This document shows, one piece after another, positions 15,899-25,473 of a stretch of 64,000 nucleotides of DNA. Position 1 is the first letter of the stretch; every line of letters begins with the position of its first letter. The notes under the pieces are model-generated. The model did not search any database and had not been told where the DNA came from. It was given only the letters and a program-made list of their open reading frames with translations. The position numbers and the translations under genes are program-made. The stretch is from Micromonospora sp. WMMD1155 (GTDB lineage Bacteria > Actinomycetota > Actinomycetes > Mycobacteriales > Micromonosporaceae): the NCBI RefSeq assembly GCF_029581275.1, contig NZ_CP120742.1:3270001-3334000 (forward strand), read 5' to 3'.

Positions 15899-16666
15899 AC
15901 GGCCGGTGATGTAGTCCTCGGTCTTCTTCACGCTCGGGTTGCTGAAGATCTTCTGGGTGTTGTCGTACTCGATCAGGCGGCCCGGGTCGCCGGTCTTCTC
16001 GATGGAGAAGAAGGCGGTCCGGTCCGAGACCCGCGCGGCCTGCTGCATGTTGTGCGTCACGATGATGATCGTGAACTTGTCCTTGAGCTGGAACATCAGG
16101 TCCTCGATCGCCAGCGTGGAGATCGGGTCCAGGGCCGAGCACGGCTCGTCCATCAGCACGACCTGCGGCTCGACAGCGATCGTCCGGGCGATGCACAGTC
16201 GCTGCTGCTGACCACCGGAGAGACCAGCGCCGGGCTTGCCCAGCCGGTCCTTGACCTCGTCCCACAGGTTCGCCGAACGCAGCGCCTTCTCGGCGGCCTC
16301 GTCCAGGATCGACTTCTTGCGCACCCCGTTGAGCTTCAGACCGGCCACAACGTTCTCGAAGATGCTCATGGTGGGGAACGGGTTCGGCCGCTGGAAGACC
16401 ATGCCGATCGTGCGGCGGACCGCCGTGACGTCCACGTCGCGGTGGTAGATGTCCTGGTCGTCGATGGTCAGGCTGCCCTCGACGCGGGCCCCCGGCAGCA
16501 CCTCGTGCATCCGGTTGATGGACCGCAGGAACGTCGACTTGCCGCAACCGGACGGCCCGATGAGGGCGGTGACCGTCTTCGGCTCGACAGTCAGGTTGAT
16601 GTTCTCGATCGCCTTGAAGCCGCCGTAGTACGCGGTGACGTTCGAGGCGGAGACGCGCTTGGCCAT
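15890..16666 (-). CDS. pstB: Phosphate ABC transporter ATP-binding protein
   Basis: A PstB of 258 residues: [19 protein letters not shown] is Walker A with the PstB-typical N/R extension, [18 protein letters not shown] the Q-loop, [16 protein letters not shown] the signature, and [16 protein letters not shown]alker B, followed by the H-loop VTHNMQQA. It powers high-affinity phosphate uptake with PstA and PstC. The ATG at 16666 has GGAGGTACC upstream; an in-frame ATG further upstream was rejected. It is the last gene of pstSCAB. Confidence 0.97.
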   Translation of the reverse strand: MAKRVSASNVTAYYGGFKAIENINLTVEPKTVTALIGPSGCGKSTFLRSINRMHEVLPGARVEGSLTIDDQDIYHRDVDVTAVRRTIGMVFQRPNPFPTMSIFENVVAGLKLNGVRKKSILDEAAEKALRSANLWDEVKDRLGKPGAGLSGGQQQRLCIARTIAVEPQVVLMDEPCSALDPISTLAIEDLMFQLKDKFTIIIVTHNMQQAARVSDRTAFFSIEKTGDPGRLIEYDNTQKIFSNPSVKKTEDYITGRFG

Positions 16667-16683
16667 TGTGGTACCTCCGGGGT

Positions 16684-17772
16684 TCATCGGCTGAGCCTGT
16701 TGCGACGGGCCAGCAGCTTCGCCGCGATCGTCAGGATGAGCACGAGGGCGACCAGGGTGAGTGCCGCGGTCCACGCCCGTGCCGGTGCGTACTTCGACGC
16801 GTCACCGGCCTGCTGGTAGACGAAGAGGGACAGCGACGACTGGTTGTTCTCGAACGGGTTCGTGTTGATAGCGGCGCCGCCGCCGGCGACCAGCAGGACC
16901 GGCGCGGTCTCACCGGCCGCGCGGGCGATGGCCAGCATGACGCCGGTGATGATGCCGGGCAGTGCCGTCGGCACCACCACCCGCAGGATGGTCTTCCACT
17001 TGGGTACGCCGAGCGCGTAGGCGCCCTCGCGCAGTGGCGCCGGAACGAGGCGGAGCATCTCCTCGGTCGAGCGGACGATGGTCGGCAGCATGAGCACGCT
17101 GAGCGCGAGCGCAGCGGCGAAGCCGGAGAAGCTCGGTCGACCGTCGTTGAACCACGGCGACACGACCAGCACCCAGAACGCCAGCACGAACAGGCCGGAG
17201 ACGATCGACGGGATGCCCGTCATCACGTCCACGAAGAACCGGATCGCGAAGGCGAACTTACCCCGGCCGTACTCGACGATGTAGATCGCGCACAGGATGC
17301 CGAGCGGCACGGTGATCAGGGTGGCGATGCCGACCTGCTCCAGCGTGCCGACGATCGCGTGGTACGCGCCACCGTTGGCGTCGCGGGCCCCGATGTTGTT
17401 CATCGAGGTCTGGAAGAAGTTGACGTCCAGCCGGTCGGCACCCTTGCTGACCAGCGTCCAGACCACTGACACGAGCGGCAGCACCGCCACCACGAACGCG
17501 GAGTGGATCAGCGCGCTCCAGGTGCGGTTACGGGCCGACCGGCGCCCCTCGACCGCGTTGGCCGCGGCGAAGAGCCCGACCAGGTAGAGGATGGCGCCGA
17601 GGACGACAACGAGGACCGGGCCGCCGATGCCGGCGCCGTAGACGATCACGGCGGAGAGCGCCAGGGCCGCCACGGCGATGGCTGGTGCGGCGTACGCGGG
17701 TAGCCGCTTCGCCCGCAGCGACTCGGGCTGGGCCGGCGGGCGGGTGCGGTGGGAGGTGACGGTTGTGGTCAT
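16684..17772 (-). CDS. pstA: Phosphate ABC transporter permease PstA
   Basis: A permease of 362 residues. A short N-terminal tail and two helices precede the ABC membrane domain, whose EAA loop reads [30 protein letters not shown]. It ends in a final helix and LARRNRLSR. The ATG at 17772 overlaps the pstC stop codon (ATGA), so the two are translationally coupled. The stop is 17 bp before the pstB start. Confidence 0.96.
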   Translation of the reverse strand: MTTTVTSHRTRPPAQPESLRAKRLPAYAAPAIAVAALALSAVIVYGAGIGGPVLVVVLGAILYLVGLFAAANAVEGRRSARNRTWSALIHSAFVVAVLPLVSVVWTLVSKGADRLDVNFFQTSMNNIGARDANGGAYHAIVGTLEQVGIATLITVPLGILCAIYIVEYGRGKFAFAIRFFVDVMTGIPSIVSGLFVLAFWVLVVSPWFNDGRPSFSGFAAALALSVLMLPTIVRSTEEMLRLVPAPLREGAYALGVPKWKTILRVVVPTALPGIITGVMLAIARAAGETAPVLLVAGGGAAINTNPFENNQSSLSLFVYQQAGDASKYAPARAWTAALTLVALVLILTIAAKLLARRNRLSR

Positions 17773-18860
17773 GCGGCCGACTCCGTGAACTCCCGGCGGC
17801 GGTAGATGATCGCCCGCGCCGTGATGTTGACGATCAGCGTGATGGTGAACAGCACCAGGCCGGAGGCGATGAGCGCGCCCCGACCGGTCTCGTTCGCCTC
17901 GCCGAACGCGTTGGCGATGTTGGCGGCGATGGTGTTGCCGCCGTTCTGGATCAGGTTGAACGAGATGCCGAAGGTGATGCCGAGGGTCATGGCCAGGGCG
18001 ATGGTCTCGCCGAGCGCCCGGCCGAGGCCGAGCATCACCGCGGCGATGATGCCGGGGCGGCCGTAGGGAAGGACCGCGGTGCGGAGCATCTCCCACCGGG
18101 TGGCGCCCAGGGCGAGTGCGGCCTCCTCGTTGGCGGTCGGCGTCTGGAGGAACACCTCGCGGGAGAGCGAGGTGATGATCGGCAGCACCATGATGGCGAG
18201 CACCAGGGCACCCAGCATGATCGACTTACCGAACGGGCCGTCACCGCCGAAGATCGGAAGCCAGCCGAAGTGCTGGTTCAACCAGACCGAGAAGTCCCGG
18301 ACCGGGTTGATGAAGATGTCCCGCCCCCAGAGGCCGAAGACCACGCTGGGTACGGCGGCGAGCAGGTCGATCAGGAAGCCGAGCGCGGTGCCCAGCCGGC
18401 GGGGTGCGTAGTGCGAGAGGTAGAGCGCGATGCCCAGTGCCACCGGCACCGCCATGAGCAGCGCCAGCGCCGCGCTGAGCACGGTGCCGAAGGCGAGGGT
18501 GCCGATGCCGAACTTCGGCTCCGTCTCGTTGGGGGACCAGCCCTCGTAGGTCCAGAAGTTCTCGGTGTTGGCGCGCAGGGCCGGCACCGCCTTGGCGATC
18601 AGGAAGATCGCGATGGCGGCGATGATGACCAGAACCGCGGTGCCGGCGGCCATTGTGAGACCGCGGAAGGCCCGCTCGGCGCCGAACCTACGGCTGCGCG
18701 GCAGCGCGCCGCCGCCGCCCAGCCCGGCGCCGCCCGGGGAACGGGTGCTGACTGGTGCCTCGGCCACACGCGCCGAGGCACCGGCGGGCCACTCGTGACT
18801 CTGGGTCACGCGCGTCCCGCCGGTGCCGGCGTCGGCCGAGCGGTGAGGGGTTTCACCCAT
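17769..18860 (-). CDS. pstC: Phosphate ABC transporter permease PstC
   Basis: A permease of 363 residues with a Gly/Ser-rich cytoplasmic N-terminus of about 65 residues and six or more helices. The EAA loop is NEEAALALGATRWEMLRTAVLPYGRPGI, and LGRALGETIALAM is the conserved coupling region. It forms the channel with PstA. The ATG at 18860 is preceded by GAGCGAGCAG, a modest ribosome site. It follows pstS by 39 bp. Confidence 0.96.
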   Translation of the reverse strand: MGETPHRSADAGTGGTRVTQSHEWPAGASARVAEAPVSTRSPGGAGLGGGGALPRSRRFGAERAFRGLTMAAGTAVLVIIAAIAIFLIAKAVPALRANTENFWTYEGWSPNETEPKFGIGTLAFGTVLSAALALLMAVPVALGIALYLSHYAPRRLGTALGFLIDLLAAVPSVVFGLWGRDIFINPVRDFSVWLNQHFGWLPIFGGDGPFGKSIMLGALVLAIMVLPIITSLSREVFLQTPTANEEAALALGATRWEMLRTAVLPYGRPGIIAAVMLGLGRALGETIALAMTLGITFGISFNLIQNGGNTIAANIANAFGEANETGRGALIASGLVLFTITLIVNITARAIIYRRREFTESAA

Positions 18861-18899
18861 CTGCTCGCTCGATTCGGTTGCGGAGGTGGTGGATTCGGG

Positions 18900-20006
18900 T
18901 CAGGAGAGGTTCTTGACCGCGGTCTCGACCTTGGTGCGGACCGACTCCGGCAGCGGGGCGTAGCCCAGGTCGGTCAGCGAGTTCTGGCCCTCGGCGCTGG
19001 CGGCGTAGCCCAGCAGGCCCTTGACCAGCGCGAGCTTGTCGGCCGCGAGGCCCTTGCTGCAGACGATCTCGTACGTCGCCAGGACGATCGGGTACGCCCC
19101 GGCCTCCTTGGTGTTGTAGTCGATCTTCAGCTTGAGGTCGTCGCCCTGGCCCTCGACGGCCGCACCGGCGATGGTCTTGCCGGCCGCCTCGGCGGTCAGC
19201 GCGGCGAACTCGCCCGCACCGTTACCGATCTTGGCCATCTTCAGGCCGGCGTTCTCGGCGAACGACCACTCCATGTAACCGATGGAGCCGTCGGCGCCCT
19301 TGACCGAGCTGGCCACGCCGTCGGAGCCCTTGGCGCCGGTGCCGCCCGGAGCCTTCCACGCCTTGGCCTTGCCGAGGGTCCAGTCGGCCTCGGCGGTCTT
19401 GGAGAGGTAGTTGGTGAAGTTGTCGGTGGTGCCCGACTCGTCCGAGCGGTGGACGGTCTGGATGGTGGTCGCCGGGAGCTTGGCGTCCGGGTTGTCGGCC
19501 TTGATGGCCGCGTCGTCCCACTTGGTCACCTTGCCGGCGAAGATCTTCGCCAGGGTGGCCGGCTTGAGCTGGAGGTTGTCCACGCCGCTCACGTTGTAGG
19601 CGACGGCCACCGGGCCGATCACCATCGGCAGGTGGATGGCCTTGCCACCGGCGCACTTGGCGTCGGCCTGCGGCTGCTCCTCCGGCTTGAGCGCGGAGTC
19701 GGAGCCGGCGAAGTCGGCGGTCCCGGCGATGAACGCCTGGATGCCGGCGCCGGAGCCGGTCGGCTCGTAGTTGATCGTGGTGCCCTGGCACTTCTGCTGG
19801 TACGCCTTGATCCATTCGGCCATGGCGTTCTTCTGCGCCGACGAGCCCTGGGCGTTCAGCGTGCCGGTAGCGCAGTCGACCGCGGCGGCCGAGCCCGAAG
19901 CACTCGCGCCGGAGGCGGGCCCGTTGTTGTCCGAGCCGCATGCGCTGAGACCGAGCGTCGCGGCAAGAGCGAGGCCGGCAATAGCGCCGTACCGCTGGAG
20001 CTTCAC
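18900..20006 (-). CDS. pstS: Phosphate-binding lipoprotein PstS
   Basis: A substrate-binding protein of 368 residues. The signal peptide ends in a lipobox LGLSAC about 25 residues in, so the mature protein is lipid-anchored outside the membrane. A Ser/Ala linker, then LNAQGSSAQKNAM, EPTGSGAGIQAF, FAGSDSAL and VHRSDESGTTDNFT are the phosphate-contact loops of PstS. The GTG at 20006 has GAAGGGAAA upstream. It is first in pstSCAB, with a PHO box and an AT-rich promoter region before it. Confidence 0.97.
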   Translation of the reverse strand: MKLQRYGAIAGLALAATLGLSACGSDNNGPASGASASGSAAAVDCATGTLNAQGSSAQKNAMAEWIKAYQQKCQGTTINYEPTGSGAGIQAFIAGTADFAGSDSALKPEEQPQADAKCAGGKAIHLPMVIGPVAVAYNVSGVDNLQLKPATLAKIFAGKVTKWDDAAIKADNPDAKLPATTIQTVHRSDESGTTDNFTNYLSKTAEADWTLGKAKAWKAPGGTGAKGSDGVASSVKGADGSIGYMEWSFAENAGLKMAKIGNGAGEFAALTAEAAGKTIAGAAVEGQGDDLKLKIDYNTKEAGAYPIVLATYEIVCSKGLAADKLALVKGLLGYAASAEGQNSLTDLGYAPLPESVRTKVETAVKNLS

Positions 20007-20083
20007 CTGAGGGGTTTCCCTTCGCGTCTGACTTGGCGCCCCGATCCCGGGGCCCGAGGACCGGCAGTGACCGGCTGACACGA

Positions 20084-20089
20084 AAGTTA
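20084..20089 (-). promoter_or_regulatory. Putative -10 element of pstS
   Basis: TAACTT on the minus strand, about 80 bp before the pstS start codon and downstream of the PHO box. It is the best TANNNT match in the stretch; no clear -35 is visible, as expected for an activated promoter. Confidence 0.5.
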
Positions 20090-20120
20090 GAAGTGCCAGG
20101 TAGCCGGTTCGCCGGTCGCA

Positions 20121-20160
20121 AGTGAACGCGAGGTGAACACGTGCGGCCCCCGAGGTGACC
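20121..20160 (-). promoter_or_regulatory. PHO box (PhoP-binding direct repeats) of pstSCAB
   Basis: Reading the minus strand, GGTCACC, GGGCCGC, GTTCACC and GTTCACT start at exact 11-nt intervals (plus-strand 20154-20160, 20143-20149, 20132-20138, 20121-20127). Three of the four match the GTTCACC PhoP unit, in the same orientation as pstS. One more unit, GTTCACT, lies in phase at 20187-20193. The arrangement predicts induction by PhoP under phosphate starvation. Confidence 0.85.
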
Positions 20161-20296
20161 GCTCGCTGAGGGTGAGTTGTCCGTTAAGTGAACCCGGGTA
20201 CACCTGTCGGATGTATAGGTATATTTCCGGTTCGCTGTTATGGCGCCGACGCCCGGCCGTTATCCAGCGGTGACCCGGCCGGGACGGCGGCGGCGC

Positions 20297-21223
20297 TCAG
20301 CCCAGGTGGTAGTTGATGTGCGCGGACCAGCGGGCGAAGCCCATCCGCTCGTAGAGCGCGACGGCGCCGGTGTTCGACTCGTCCACGTAGAGCATCACGC
20401 GGTCCAGGCCCCGCCTGTCCCGCAGGTACGCCAGCCCGGCCGTGGTCAGTGCCCGGCCGAGCCCGCCACCGTGCGCGGTCGGCTCGACCCCCAGCACGTA
20501 CACCTCGCCGATCCGGGCCGAGCCCGGGCGTTCGTGCACCTTGGTCCAGTGGAAGCCGAGCAGCCGACCGGTCCCGGTCTCCTCGGCGAGCAGGAAGCCC
20601 TCCCTGTCGAACCAGGGCTCGGCCAGCCGGACCCGCAGGTCGTCAGAGGTCCAGCGCCCCTGCTCGGGGTGCTCGGCGAAGGCGCGCGAGTTGAGGGTCA
20701 GCCAGGCCGCGTCGTCCACCCCGGGCCGGAACGCGCGCAGCGCGACCCCTTCGGGGAGGCGTGGTTCACCGAGCGGGGCGGCCAGGGACCGGCGCAGTTG
20801 CCACAGCACCCGTGCGCGGGTGAAGCCGAGGTCGACGCCGAGCGCCGCCGCCGACGGGTGGTCGCCGTGCGCCCACGCCCGCAGCGGTCCGGTGGCCGAC
20901 GCGAGTACGCCCCGGGCCAACGCGCGACCGGTGCCCCGCCGCCGGTACGTGGGGTGCACCACCAGCTCGACTCCGATCCCGCCGACCGGGTCGGTGGTGT
21001 CCAGGTGTGCGTACCCGGTCAGGGTGCCGTCGTCGGCGCGGGCGATCAGGTGCAGCGCCGGGGCGTCCGGATCGCGCAGTCGGAGCAGGACGTGCTCGTC
21101 GAGCGGGCTCGCGCCGTCGGTGTCAGCCGCGGTGCCGGCCAGGGCCAGCACGTCGGCGATCTCCCCCGGTGCCAGTCGGTCGGTCCGGGTCACCTGGTCG
21201 CTGGTCGGCTCCGCGCTGCTCAT
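20297..21223 (-). CDS. mshD: Mycothiol synthase (tandem GNAT acetyltransferase)
   Basis: A protein of 308 residues with two GNAT domains. The N-terminal one has GIGVELVVHPTYRRRGTGRALA, with the acetyl-CoA loop R-R-R-G-T-G. The C-terminal one has IGEVYVLGVEPTAHGGGLGRALT followed by LYVDESNTGAVALYERMGF. MshD acetylates Cys-GlcN-Ins, the last step of mycothiol synthesis, so it belongs with mshA at 55.4 kb. The ATG at 21223 has a -10 hexamer TACGGT 6 nt upstream, suggesting a leaderless mRNA. Confidence 0.92.
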   Translation of the reverse strand: MSSAEPTSDQVTRTDRLAPGEIADVLALAGTAADTDGASPLDEHVLLRLRDPDAPALHLIARADDGTLTGYAHLDTTDPVGGIGVELVVHPTYRRRGTGRALARGVLASATGPLRAWAHGDHPSAAALGVDLGFTRARVLWQLRRSLAAPLGEPRLPEGVALRAFRPGVDDAAWLTLNSRAFAEHPEQGRWTSDDLRVRLAEPWFDREGFLLAEETGTGRLLGFHWTKVHERPGSARIGEVYVLGVEPTAHGGGLGRALTTAGLAYLRDRRGLDRVMLYVDESNTGAVALYERMGFARWSAHINYHLG

Positions 21224-21283
21224 CCAGTCACCGTATCCGTTGCGTGTCGTGCCGCCCGGACCGTCGCCGCGCAAAGCTGCGGA

Positions 21284-21371
21284 TCAGGTCGGATCGGTGG
21301 GCGGCGCCTCCAACTCGTGACGTGCGGTCAGGTCGGATCGGTGGGCAGCGCCTCCAGCTCGAAACGCGCGG
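21284..21371. repeat. 44-bp tandem duplication at the 3' end of the deacetylase gene
   Basis: The block TCAGGTCGGATCGGTGGG...GCGCCTCC...TGCGGTC/CGCGGTC occurs at 21284-21327 and 21328-21371 with a few differences. The second copy is the last 14 codons plus stop of the minus-strand deacetylase; the first is a drifted copy downstream of it. Confidence 0.85.
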
Positions 21372-22197
21372 TCAGGTCGGGCAGGATCCGGCGCAGGGCG
21401 TCCACCGTGCCCTGTCGGTCGCCGCCGGCGTCGTGCAGCAGCACCACCGAGCCGGGCGCGGCCTGGGTCACCACCGTCGCAGTGATCTTGGCAGCGCCGG
21501 GCAGGTCCCAGTCCGACGGGTCGACCGACCAGTGCAGCGGGGTCATGCCGAGCTGCCGCGCCACCGACACCACCGGGTACGTCCAGGCGCCGCCCGGCTG
21601 GCGGTACCAGACGATCGGCGCGCTCGGCACCGCCGCCCGGATCGCGTCGTTGGTGCGCAGCAGGTCGGCGCGGATCGCGTCGGCCGATCGGGCACCCAGG
21701 CCGACGTCGTGGTGCCACGAGTGGTTGCACAGGGTGTGTCCGTCGTCGACGATCGCCTGGATCAGGTCGGGATGGTTCTGGGCGTTCTCCCCGACGACGC
21801 AGAACGTGGCCCGCACGTCGAACTCGCGCAGCGTGGCGAGGACCTGCGGGGTGTACCGGGGGTCCGGCCCGTCGTCGAAGGTCAGCGCGAGGCGGGGAGA
21901 GCCGGTGGTCTCGTGGGCGCCGAACAGCTTGTCGCCGCCCGCGTCGCGGCCCGAACCGTCCTGGCCGGTCTCGGCCGGGCCGGTGCTGCCGTCGGGGCGC
22001 GGCGCGCTGTCCGGGTCGCCGTCGCTGGGCTGGTCGGCGTAGTGCGGCGCGTCGGCGTTCGTGGTCACGTCGGGGGGGTGCCGAGGGCTCGGGTCCAGGA
22101 CGAGGCTCCGGCCCAGCGCGTACGCCGAGCCGAGCAGTGCCGCCAGCACCAGCGTCACGATCCCCGTCGCCTTCGCTGTCGAACTGCCCCGCGTCAC
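21328..22197 (-). CDS. Polysaccharide deacetylase (NodB domain), membrane-anchored
   Basis: A protein of 289 residues. An N-terminal transmembrane anchor (GIVTLVLAALLGSAYALG) and an acidic Pro/Gly/Asp-rich linker of about 60 residues precede a NodB domain: LALTFDDGPDPRYTP (catalytic Asp and metal Asp), NHSWHHDVG (metal His pair), RQPGGAWTYP, and C-terminal VVLLHDAGGDR. CE4 enzymes de-N-acetylate peptidoglycan or other amino-sugar polymers outside the cell. The start is a GTG at 22197. The gene tail is tandemly duplicated downstream. Confidence 0.92.
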   Translation of the reverse strand: MTRGSSTAKATGIVTLVLAALLGSAYALGRSLVLDPSPRHPPDVTTNADAPHYADQPSDGDPDSAPRPDGSTGPAETGQDGSGRDAGGDKLFGAHETTGSPRLALTFDDGPDPRYTPQVLATLREFDVRATFCVVGENAQNHPDLIQAIVDDGHTLCNHSWHHDVGLGARSADAIRADLLRTNDAIRAAVPSAPIVWYRQPGGAWTYPVVSVARQLGMTPLHWSVDPSDWDLPGAAKITATVVTQAAPGSVVLLHDAGGDRQGTVDALRRILPDLTARFELEALPTDPT

Positions 22198-22371
22198 GGC
22201 GTCCGCCCGGCCGGCCGGCCAGGCCGACCCGTCGCCCCCGTGGTGACTGCGCGCACCGTGGCCCCTTTCTCCGGCAAACCCGGCAGTCAGAATAGAACCG
22301 CCAAGCTACGCAAAAAGGGCATACGGGAAATTGAAGGCGTGGCTTCCGGGGGCGGACGGGCAGGGTGCCGG

Positions 22372-23085
22372 TCAGACGGGCAGGGGCGCGTGCTCCGCCT
22401 CGGGCAGCGACCGCGACGGCGGGACGACGAACTTGTAGCCGACCTGACGAACGGTGCCGATCATCGACTCGTACTCGGAGCCGAGCTTGGCGCGCAGTCG
22501 CCGAACGTGCACGTCGACGGTGCGGGTGCCGCCGAAGTAGTCGTAGCCCCAGACCTCGCGCAGGAGCTGGTCCCGGGTGAAGACCCGGCCGGGGTGCTGG
22601 GCCAGGAACTTCAGCAGCTCGAACTCCTTGTAGGTGAGGTCGAGCGGGCGACCCTTGAGCTTGGCCGCGTACGTGTCGGGGTCGATGGTCAGCTCGCCGG
22701 CCCGGATCGAGCCACCGGCGCCGGCCGTCGCGTTGCTCAGGCGGCCGACCGCCAACCGCAACCGCGCCTCCACCTCGGCGGGACCGGCCGAGGCGAGGAT
22801 GACGTCGTCGACGCCCCAGTCGGCGTTCAGCGCGATCAGGCCGGCCTCGGTCACCACCGCGACCAGCGGCACGCCGAGCCCGGTGGCATGCAGCATCCGG
22901 CACGTCGCTCGGGCCTCGCTCAACTCCGACCGGGCGTCCACCAGAACCGCGTCCGGGCTGGGGCCCGCGACCAGGGTGCGTACGTCACGTGGCGCGGTGC
23001 GGACCGAGTGCGGCAGCAGGTCGAGTGCCGGCAGCACAGCCGACGGTTCGCCTGCGCGCGCGGTCACCAGCAACAGGATCTCCAC
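22372..23085 (-). CDS. glnR: GlnR-type orphan OmpR-family nitrogen regulator
   Basis: A protein of 237 residues. The receiver-like N-terminal half ([45 protein letters not shown]) resembles actinobacterial GlnR, which lacks a cognate kinase. The C-terminal winged helix has [38 protein letters not shown] and VRRLRAKLG. GlnR activates nitrogen assimilation genes. GGAGGTGATC precedes the GTG at 23085. Its position near mshD and cysA matches the usual actinobacterial location of glnR as I remember it. Confidence 0.92.
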   Translation of the reverse strand: MEILLLVTARAGEPSAVLPALDLLPHSVRTAPRDVRTLVAGPSPDAVLVDARSELSEARATCRMLHATGLGVPLVAVVTEAGLIALNADWGVDDVILASAGPAEVEARLRLAVGRLSNATAGAGGSIRAGELTIDPDTYAAKLKGRPLDLTYKEFELLKFLAQHPGRVFTRDQLLREVWGYDYFGGTRTVDVHVRRLRAKLGSEYESMIGTVRQVGYKFVVPPSRSLPEAEHAPLPV

Positions 23086-23333
23086 GATCACCTCCGTCCC
23101 GGCGGCGCTCGGCCGCACGCGACCAGACACACCCACGGAGGAGTGCGCTGAGAAATTGCGTGGCCCCGGCGTCGCTGACGGGCGGGTAACGAGCTTGAGC
23201 GTAGCGGATCGCCTCGGCCGTGCCCTCAGGCCATTTCCTGTTTGTCTACCTTGCCCCTGATCGTGGAGCAGTTTTTAACGTTACCGAAACCCGGGACCAC
23301 CGTCTCGGGCGGTCGGTCTGGCACGATCGGGTC

Positions 23334-24392
23334 GTGTTTCCCTCCACCTCGCCCGAGGCCGGCCGCGACTCGTGGCCCGCCGAGCCCCACCCGGGCCCGG
23401 CCGCCGCAGCGACCCGCGGCAACCCGCCCGCGCCGCGCACCGGTCCGGCCGCCACCGATGGCGACCGCCGTGAACGGGGCGGTCCCCGCCGGGCCCGCCG
23501 CTCCGGCGAGCCGGCCCGCCGATCCGAGGACGAGGTGGACGAGCCGGAGGAGGAGGTCGTACCCCCGGTCGAGGTGCACCGGCAGCTCTCGTTGACCATC
23601 GCCGGCTTCGCCGCGCTGCTCGGCGTCGGTCTGGTGCTCGGCGCGCAGACGTCCGGCCCCGGCCACCGGCTCCCGTTCGCCTTCATCATCTTCGGCGTCC
23701 AGTTGCTCTTCGTGCTCGCCTGGACGATGGCCATGCGCCCGCCCGCGCTGCTGGTCGTCGCCGGGATCAGCGCCGGGGCCGCGGCACTCGCCGACGTCGC
23801 CGCGGTGCAGACCGACATCGCCGGGCTCGCGCCGCTGGGCTACCTGGCCGTCGGCGGGTTCGTCGCCGCGGTGCTCGGCCAGCTGGTCCGCCGCGTCGAC
23901 CGCGTCCGGGTCACCGACTCCCTCGGTGCGACGCTGCTCATCGTGGTCGGGGTCGTGGCCTTCGGCACCCTCATCGTGCTCAGCCGGATCCCGGCCGGCA
24001 CCCAGGCGATCACCGTCTGCCTGTCGGCGAGCGGCGTCGCGCTGACCGTCGCCCGGCTCACCGACGCCGTGCTGCCGTGGCCCCGGCTGGCCCCGCAGGT
24101 GCCGCGCGGTGCCGCCGGCGTGGTGGCCGGCGCGATGGTCGGCACGCTGACCAGCGCGCTTCTGGGCAGCTACCTGGTGGCTCCCTTCACGCCGACGCGG
24201 GCCGCCGTGATCGGCCTGGTCGCGGCGGTCACCGCCGTGCTCGCCGACCTCGCCGTGGGGTACGCGGAGGCGGGCCGGCTGATGGCCGGGGAACCGCCCA
24301 CCATGTGGGCGGCCCGGCACATGCAGGGTCCGCTCGGTGGTTTCGCCCTGGCGGCTCCCGCCGCGTACGCCATGTGCATGCTCCTGCTCTGA
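23334..24392 (+). CDS. Conserved membrane protein with disordered N-terminus
   Basis: A protein of 352 residues. The first 80 are Arg/Pro/Gly-rich with an acidic patch (DEVDEPEEEVV), then about eight hydrophobic helices follow (LSLTIAGFAALLGVGLVLG through GGFALAAPAAYAMCMLLL). I recognise no catalytic motif; function unknown. The GTG at 23334 is taken because CACGAT, an imperfect -10, is 6 nt upstream. The frame is open back to 23220, but that part overlaps the glnR promoter region and lacks a start signal. Confidence 0.75.
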   Translation: MFPSTSPEAGRDSWPAEPHPGPAAAATRGNPPAPRTGPAATDGDRRERGGPRRARRSGEPARRSEDEVDEPEEEVVPPVEVHRQLSLTIAGFAALLGVGLVLGAQTSGPGHRLPFAFIIFGVQLLFVLAWTMAMRPPALLVVAGISAGAAALADVAAVQTDIAGLAPLGYLAVGGFVAAVLGQLVRRVDRVRVTDSLGATLLIVVGVVAFGTLIVLSRIPAGTQAITVCLSASGVALTVARLTDAVLPWPRLAPQVPRGAAGVVAGAMVGTLTSALLGSYLVAPFTPTRAAVIGLVAAVTAVLADLAVGYAEAGRLMAGEPPTMWAARHMQGPLGGFALAAPAAYAMCMLLL

Positions 24393-24496
24393 GTGACGGT
24401 TGAGCCCGGGGCCGGTCGGGTACCTACGGGTGCGCCGCGCTGCGGCACCGGTGTGGACGATCCGTCGCGGCGCGGCGGGCGAAGACGGGAGGCGGC

Positions 24497-25285
24497 GTGG
24501 CGGAGGACTATCCGGCGGGCGGGGCACGTCCCCGACGGCGCGGCCGCAAACTGCTCATCGGCCTGATCGTCCTGCTCCTGGTGGTGGCCGGGTTGCTGGT
24601 GGTCGCCGACCGGGTGGCGGTCGGGGTGGCCGAGCGGACCATCGCCGACCGGGTCGGTCAGGAGATCGCCAAGCAGGGCGCCCAGGCCGCCACGCCCGAC
24701 GTCGAGGTGGCCGGCACACCGTTCCTCACCCAGGTGCTCGACGGCCGCTACCAGCGGATAACCATCAACCTGCGGGACGTGCGGACGTCGGTCGAAGGTG
24801 ACGCCGTGCAGTTGCCGGTGCTGGACGTGACCGCCCGCAACGTGCGGGCCTCGCTGGACACCCTGCGCACCGGTCAGGGGGACATCATCGCGGACACCGT
24901 CAACGGCGCCGGCACCATCAGCTACGACAGCCTCGCCGCCCTGCTGAACCGCCCCGGGCTCAAGCTCGGCGAGCAGAACGGCAAGCTCGCCGTCACCGCA
25001 CCCGTCGACATCCTCGGTCAGAAGCTGACCGTCGCCGGCACCGCCGACGTCACGGTCGCCGACAACGGCGCGGTCGCCCTGCGCTTCAACGACCTGGACG
25101 CGGCCGGTCTGCCGAACCTGCCGTTGGCCCGCGCCCTGGTGAACAACTACGCCAAGGGCATCTCCATCGACGTACCCCTGCCTGACCTGCCGTTCCAGTT
25201 GACCGTGCGGGAGGTTCGACCGCTGCCGGAAGGGCTGGCGGTCACCGTCGACGCGAAGGACGTACCCATCAATTCCGTCGGCTGA
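24497..25285 (+). CDS. DUF2993 (LmeA-like) lipid-binding family protein
   Basis: A protein of 262 residues with an Arg-rich cytoplasmic start, one signal-anchor helix (LLIGLIVLLLVVAGLLVV) and an extracytoplasmic domain. It contains VEVAGTPFLTQVLDGRYQRI and LPVLDVTARNV, then SYDSLAALLNRPGLKLGEQNGKLAV. DUF2993 includes mycobacterial LmeA, a periplasmic lipid-binding protein tied to mannan elongation, but a specific role here is unproven. GGGAGGC lies 3-5 nt before the GTG. It is transcribed towards cysA. Confidence 0.85.
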   Translation: MAEDYPAGGARPRRRGRKLLIGLIVLLLVVAGLLVVADRVAVGVAERTIADRVGQEIAKQGAQAATPDVEVAGTPFLTQVLDGRYQRITINLRDVRTSVEGDAVQLPVLDVTARNVRASLDTLRTGQGDIIADTVNGAGTISYDSLAALLNRPGLKLGEQNGKLAVTAPVDILGQKLTVAGTADVTVADNGAVALRFNDLDAAGLPNLPLARALVNNYAKGISIDVPLPDLPFQLTVREVRPLPEGLAVTVDAKDVPINSVG

Positions 25286-25365
25286 CTTCCCGGTCAGCGC
25301 CGTCCTCCACCATTCGGTCGATCCCGGATGGTGGTCGGCTGAGTGGCAGCACGGTCACTGACTGG

Positions 25366-25371
25366 TAGGCT
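25366..25371 (+). promoter_or_regulatory. -10 element of the cysA leader transcript
   Basis: TAGGCT lies 8 nt before the ATG of the cysteine-rich leader peptide, so the cysA transcript probably begins at or next to that ATG. Confidence 0.6.
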
Positions 25372-25379
25372 CGCTGACC

Positions 25380-25457
25380 ATGGGGACCCACCTCACCAAA
25401 CGGCGCGCGGTCGACCTGTGCCGCGTGGCCACCTGCCTGTGTCGCCCCGTCATCTGA
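25380..25457 (+). CDS. Cysteine-rich leader peptide upstream of cysA, 25 residues
   Basis: The frame reads MGTHLTKRRAVDLCRVATCL followed by CRPVI and stop, with three Cys. The VDLCRVAxCLCR core matches a family of actinobacterial leader peptides placed before sulfur-assimilation genes. In mycobacteria, related peptides with C-terminal Cys codons sense cysteine supply by ribosome stalling. It is too short for routine gene finders but has a fitting -10 and start. A hairpin follows 16 bp after the stop, and cysA begins 203 bp downstream. Confidence 0.8.
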   Translation: MGTHLTKRRAVDLCRVATCLCRPVI

Positions 25458-25473
25458 CGGCGGGGCTGTCTCC

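Noticed and set aside
20240..22042. 600-residue plus-strand ORF opposite mshD and the deacetylase
   Set aside because: It spans two well-supported minus-strand genes and their gap; its translation is typical of antisense high-GC sequence.
23268..23290. GlnR-type operator (GTTACCGAAAC) near glnR
   Set aside because: The half-site spacing is wrong for the GTnAC-n6-GAAAC pattern, so no autoregulation is claimed.
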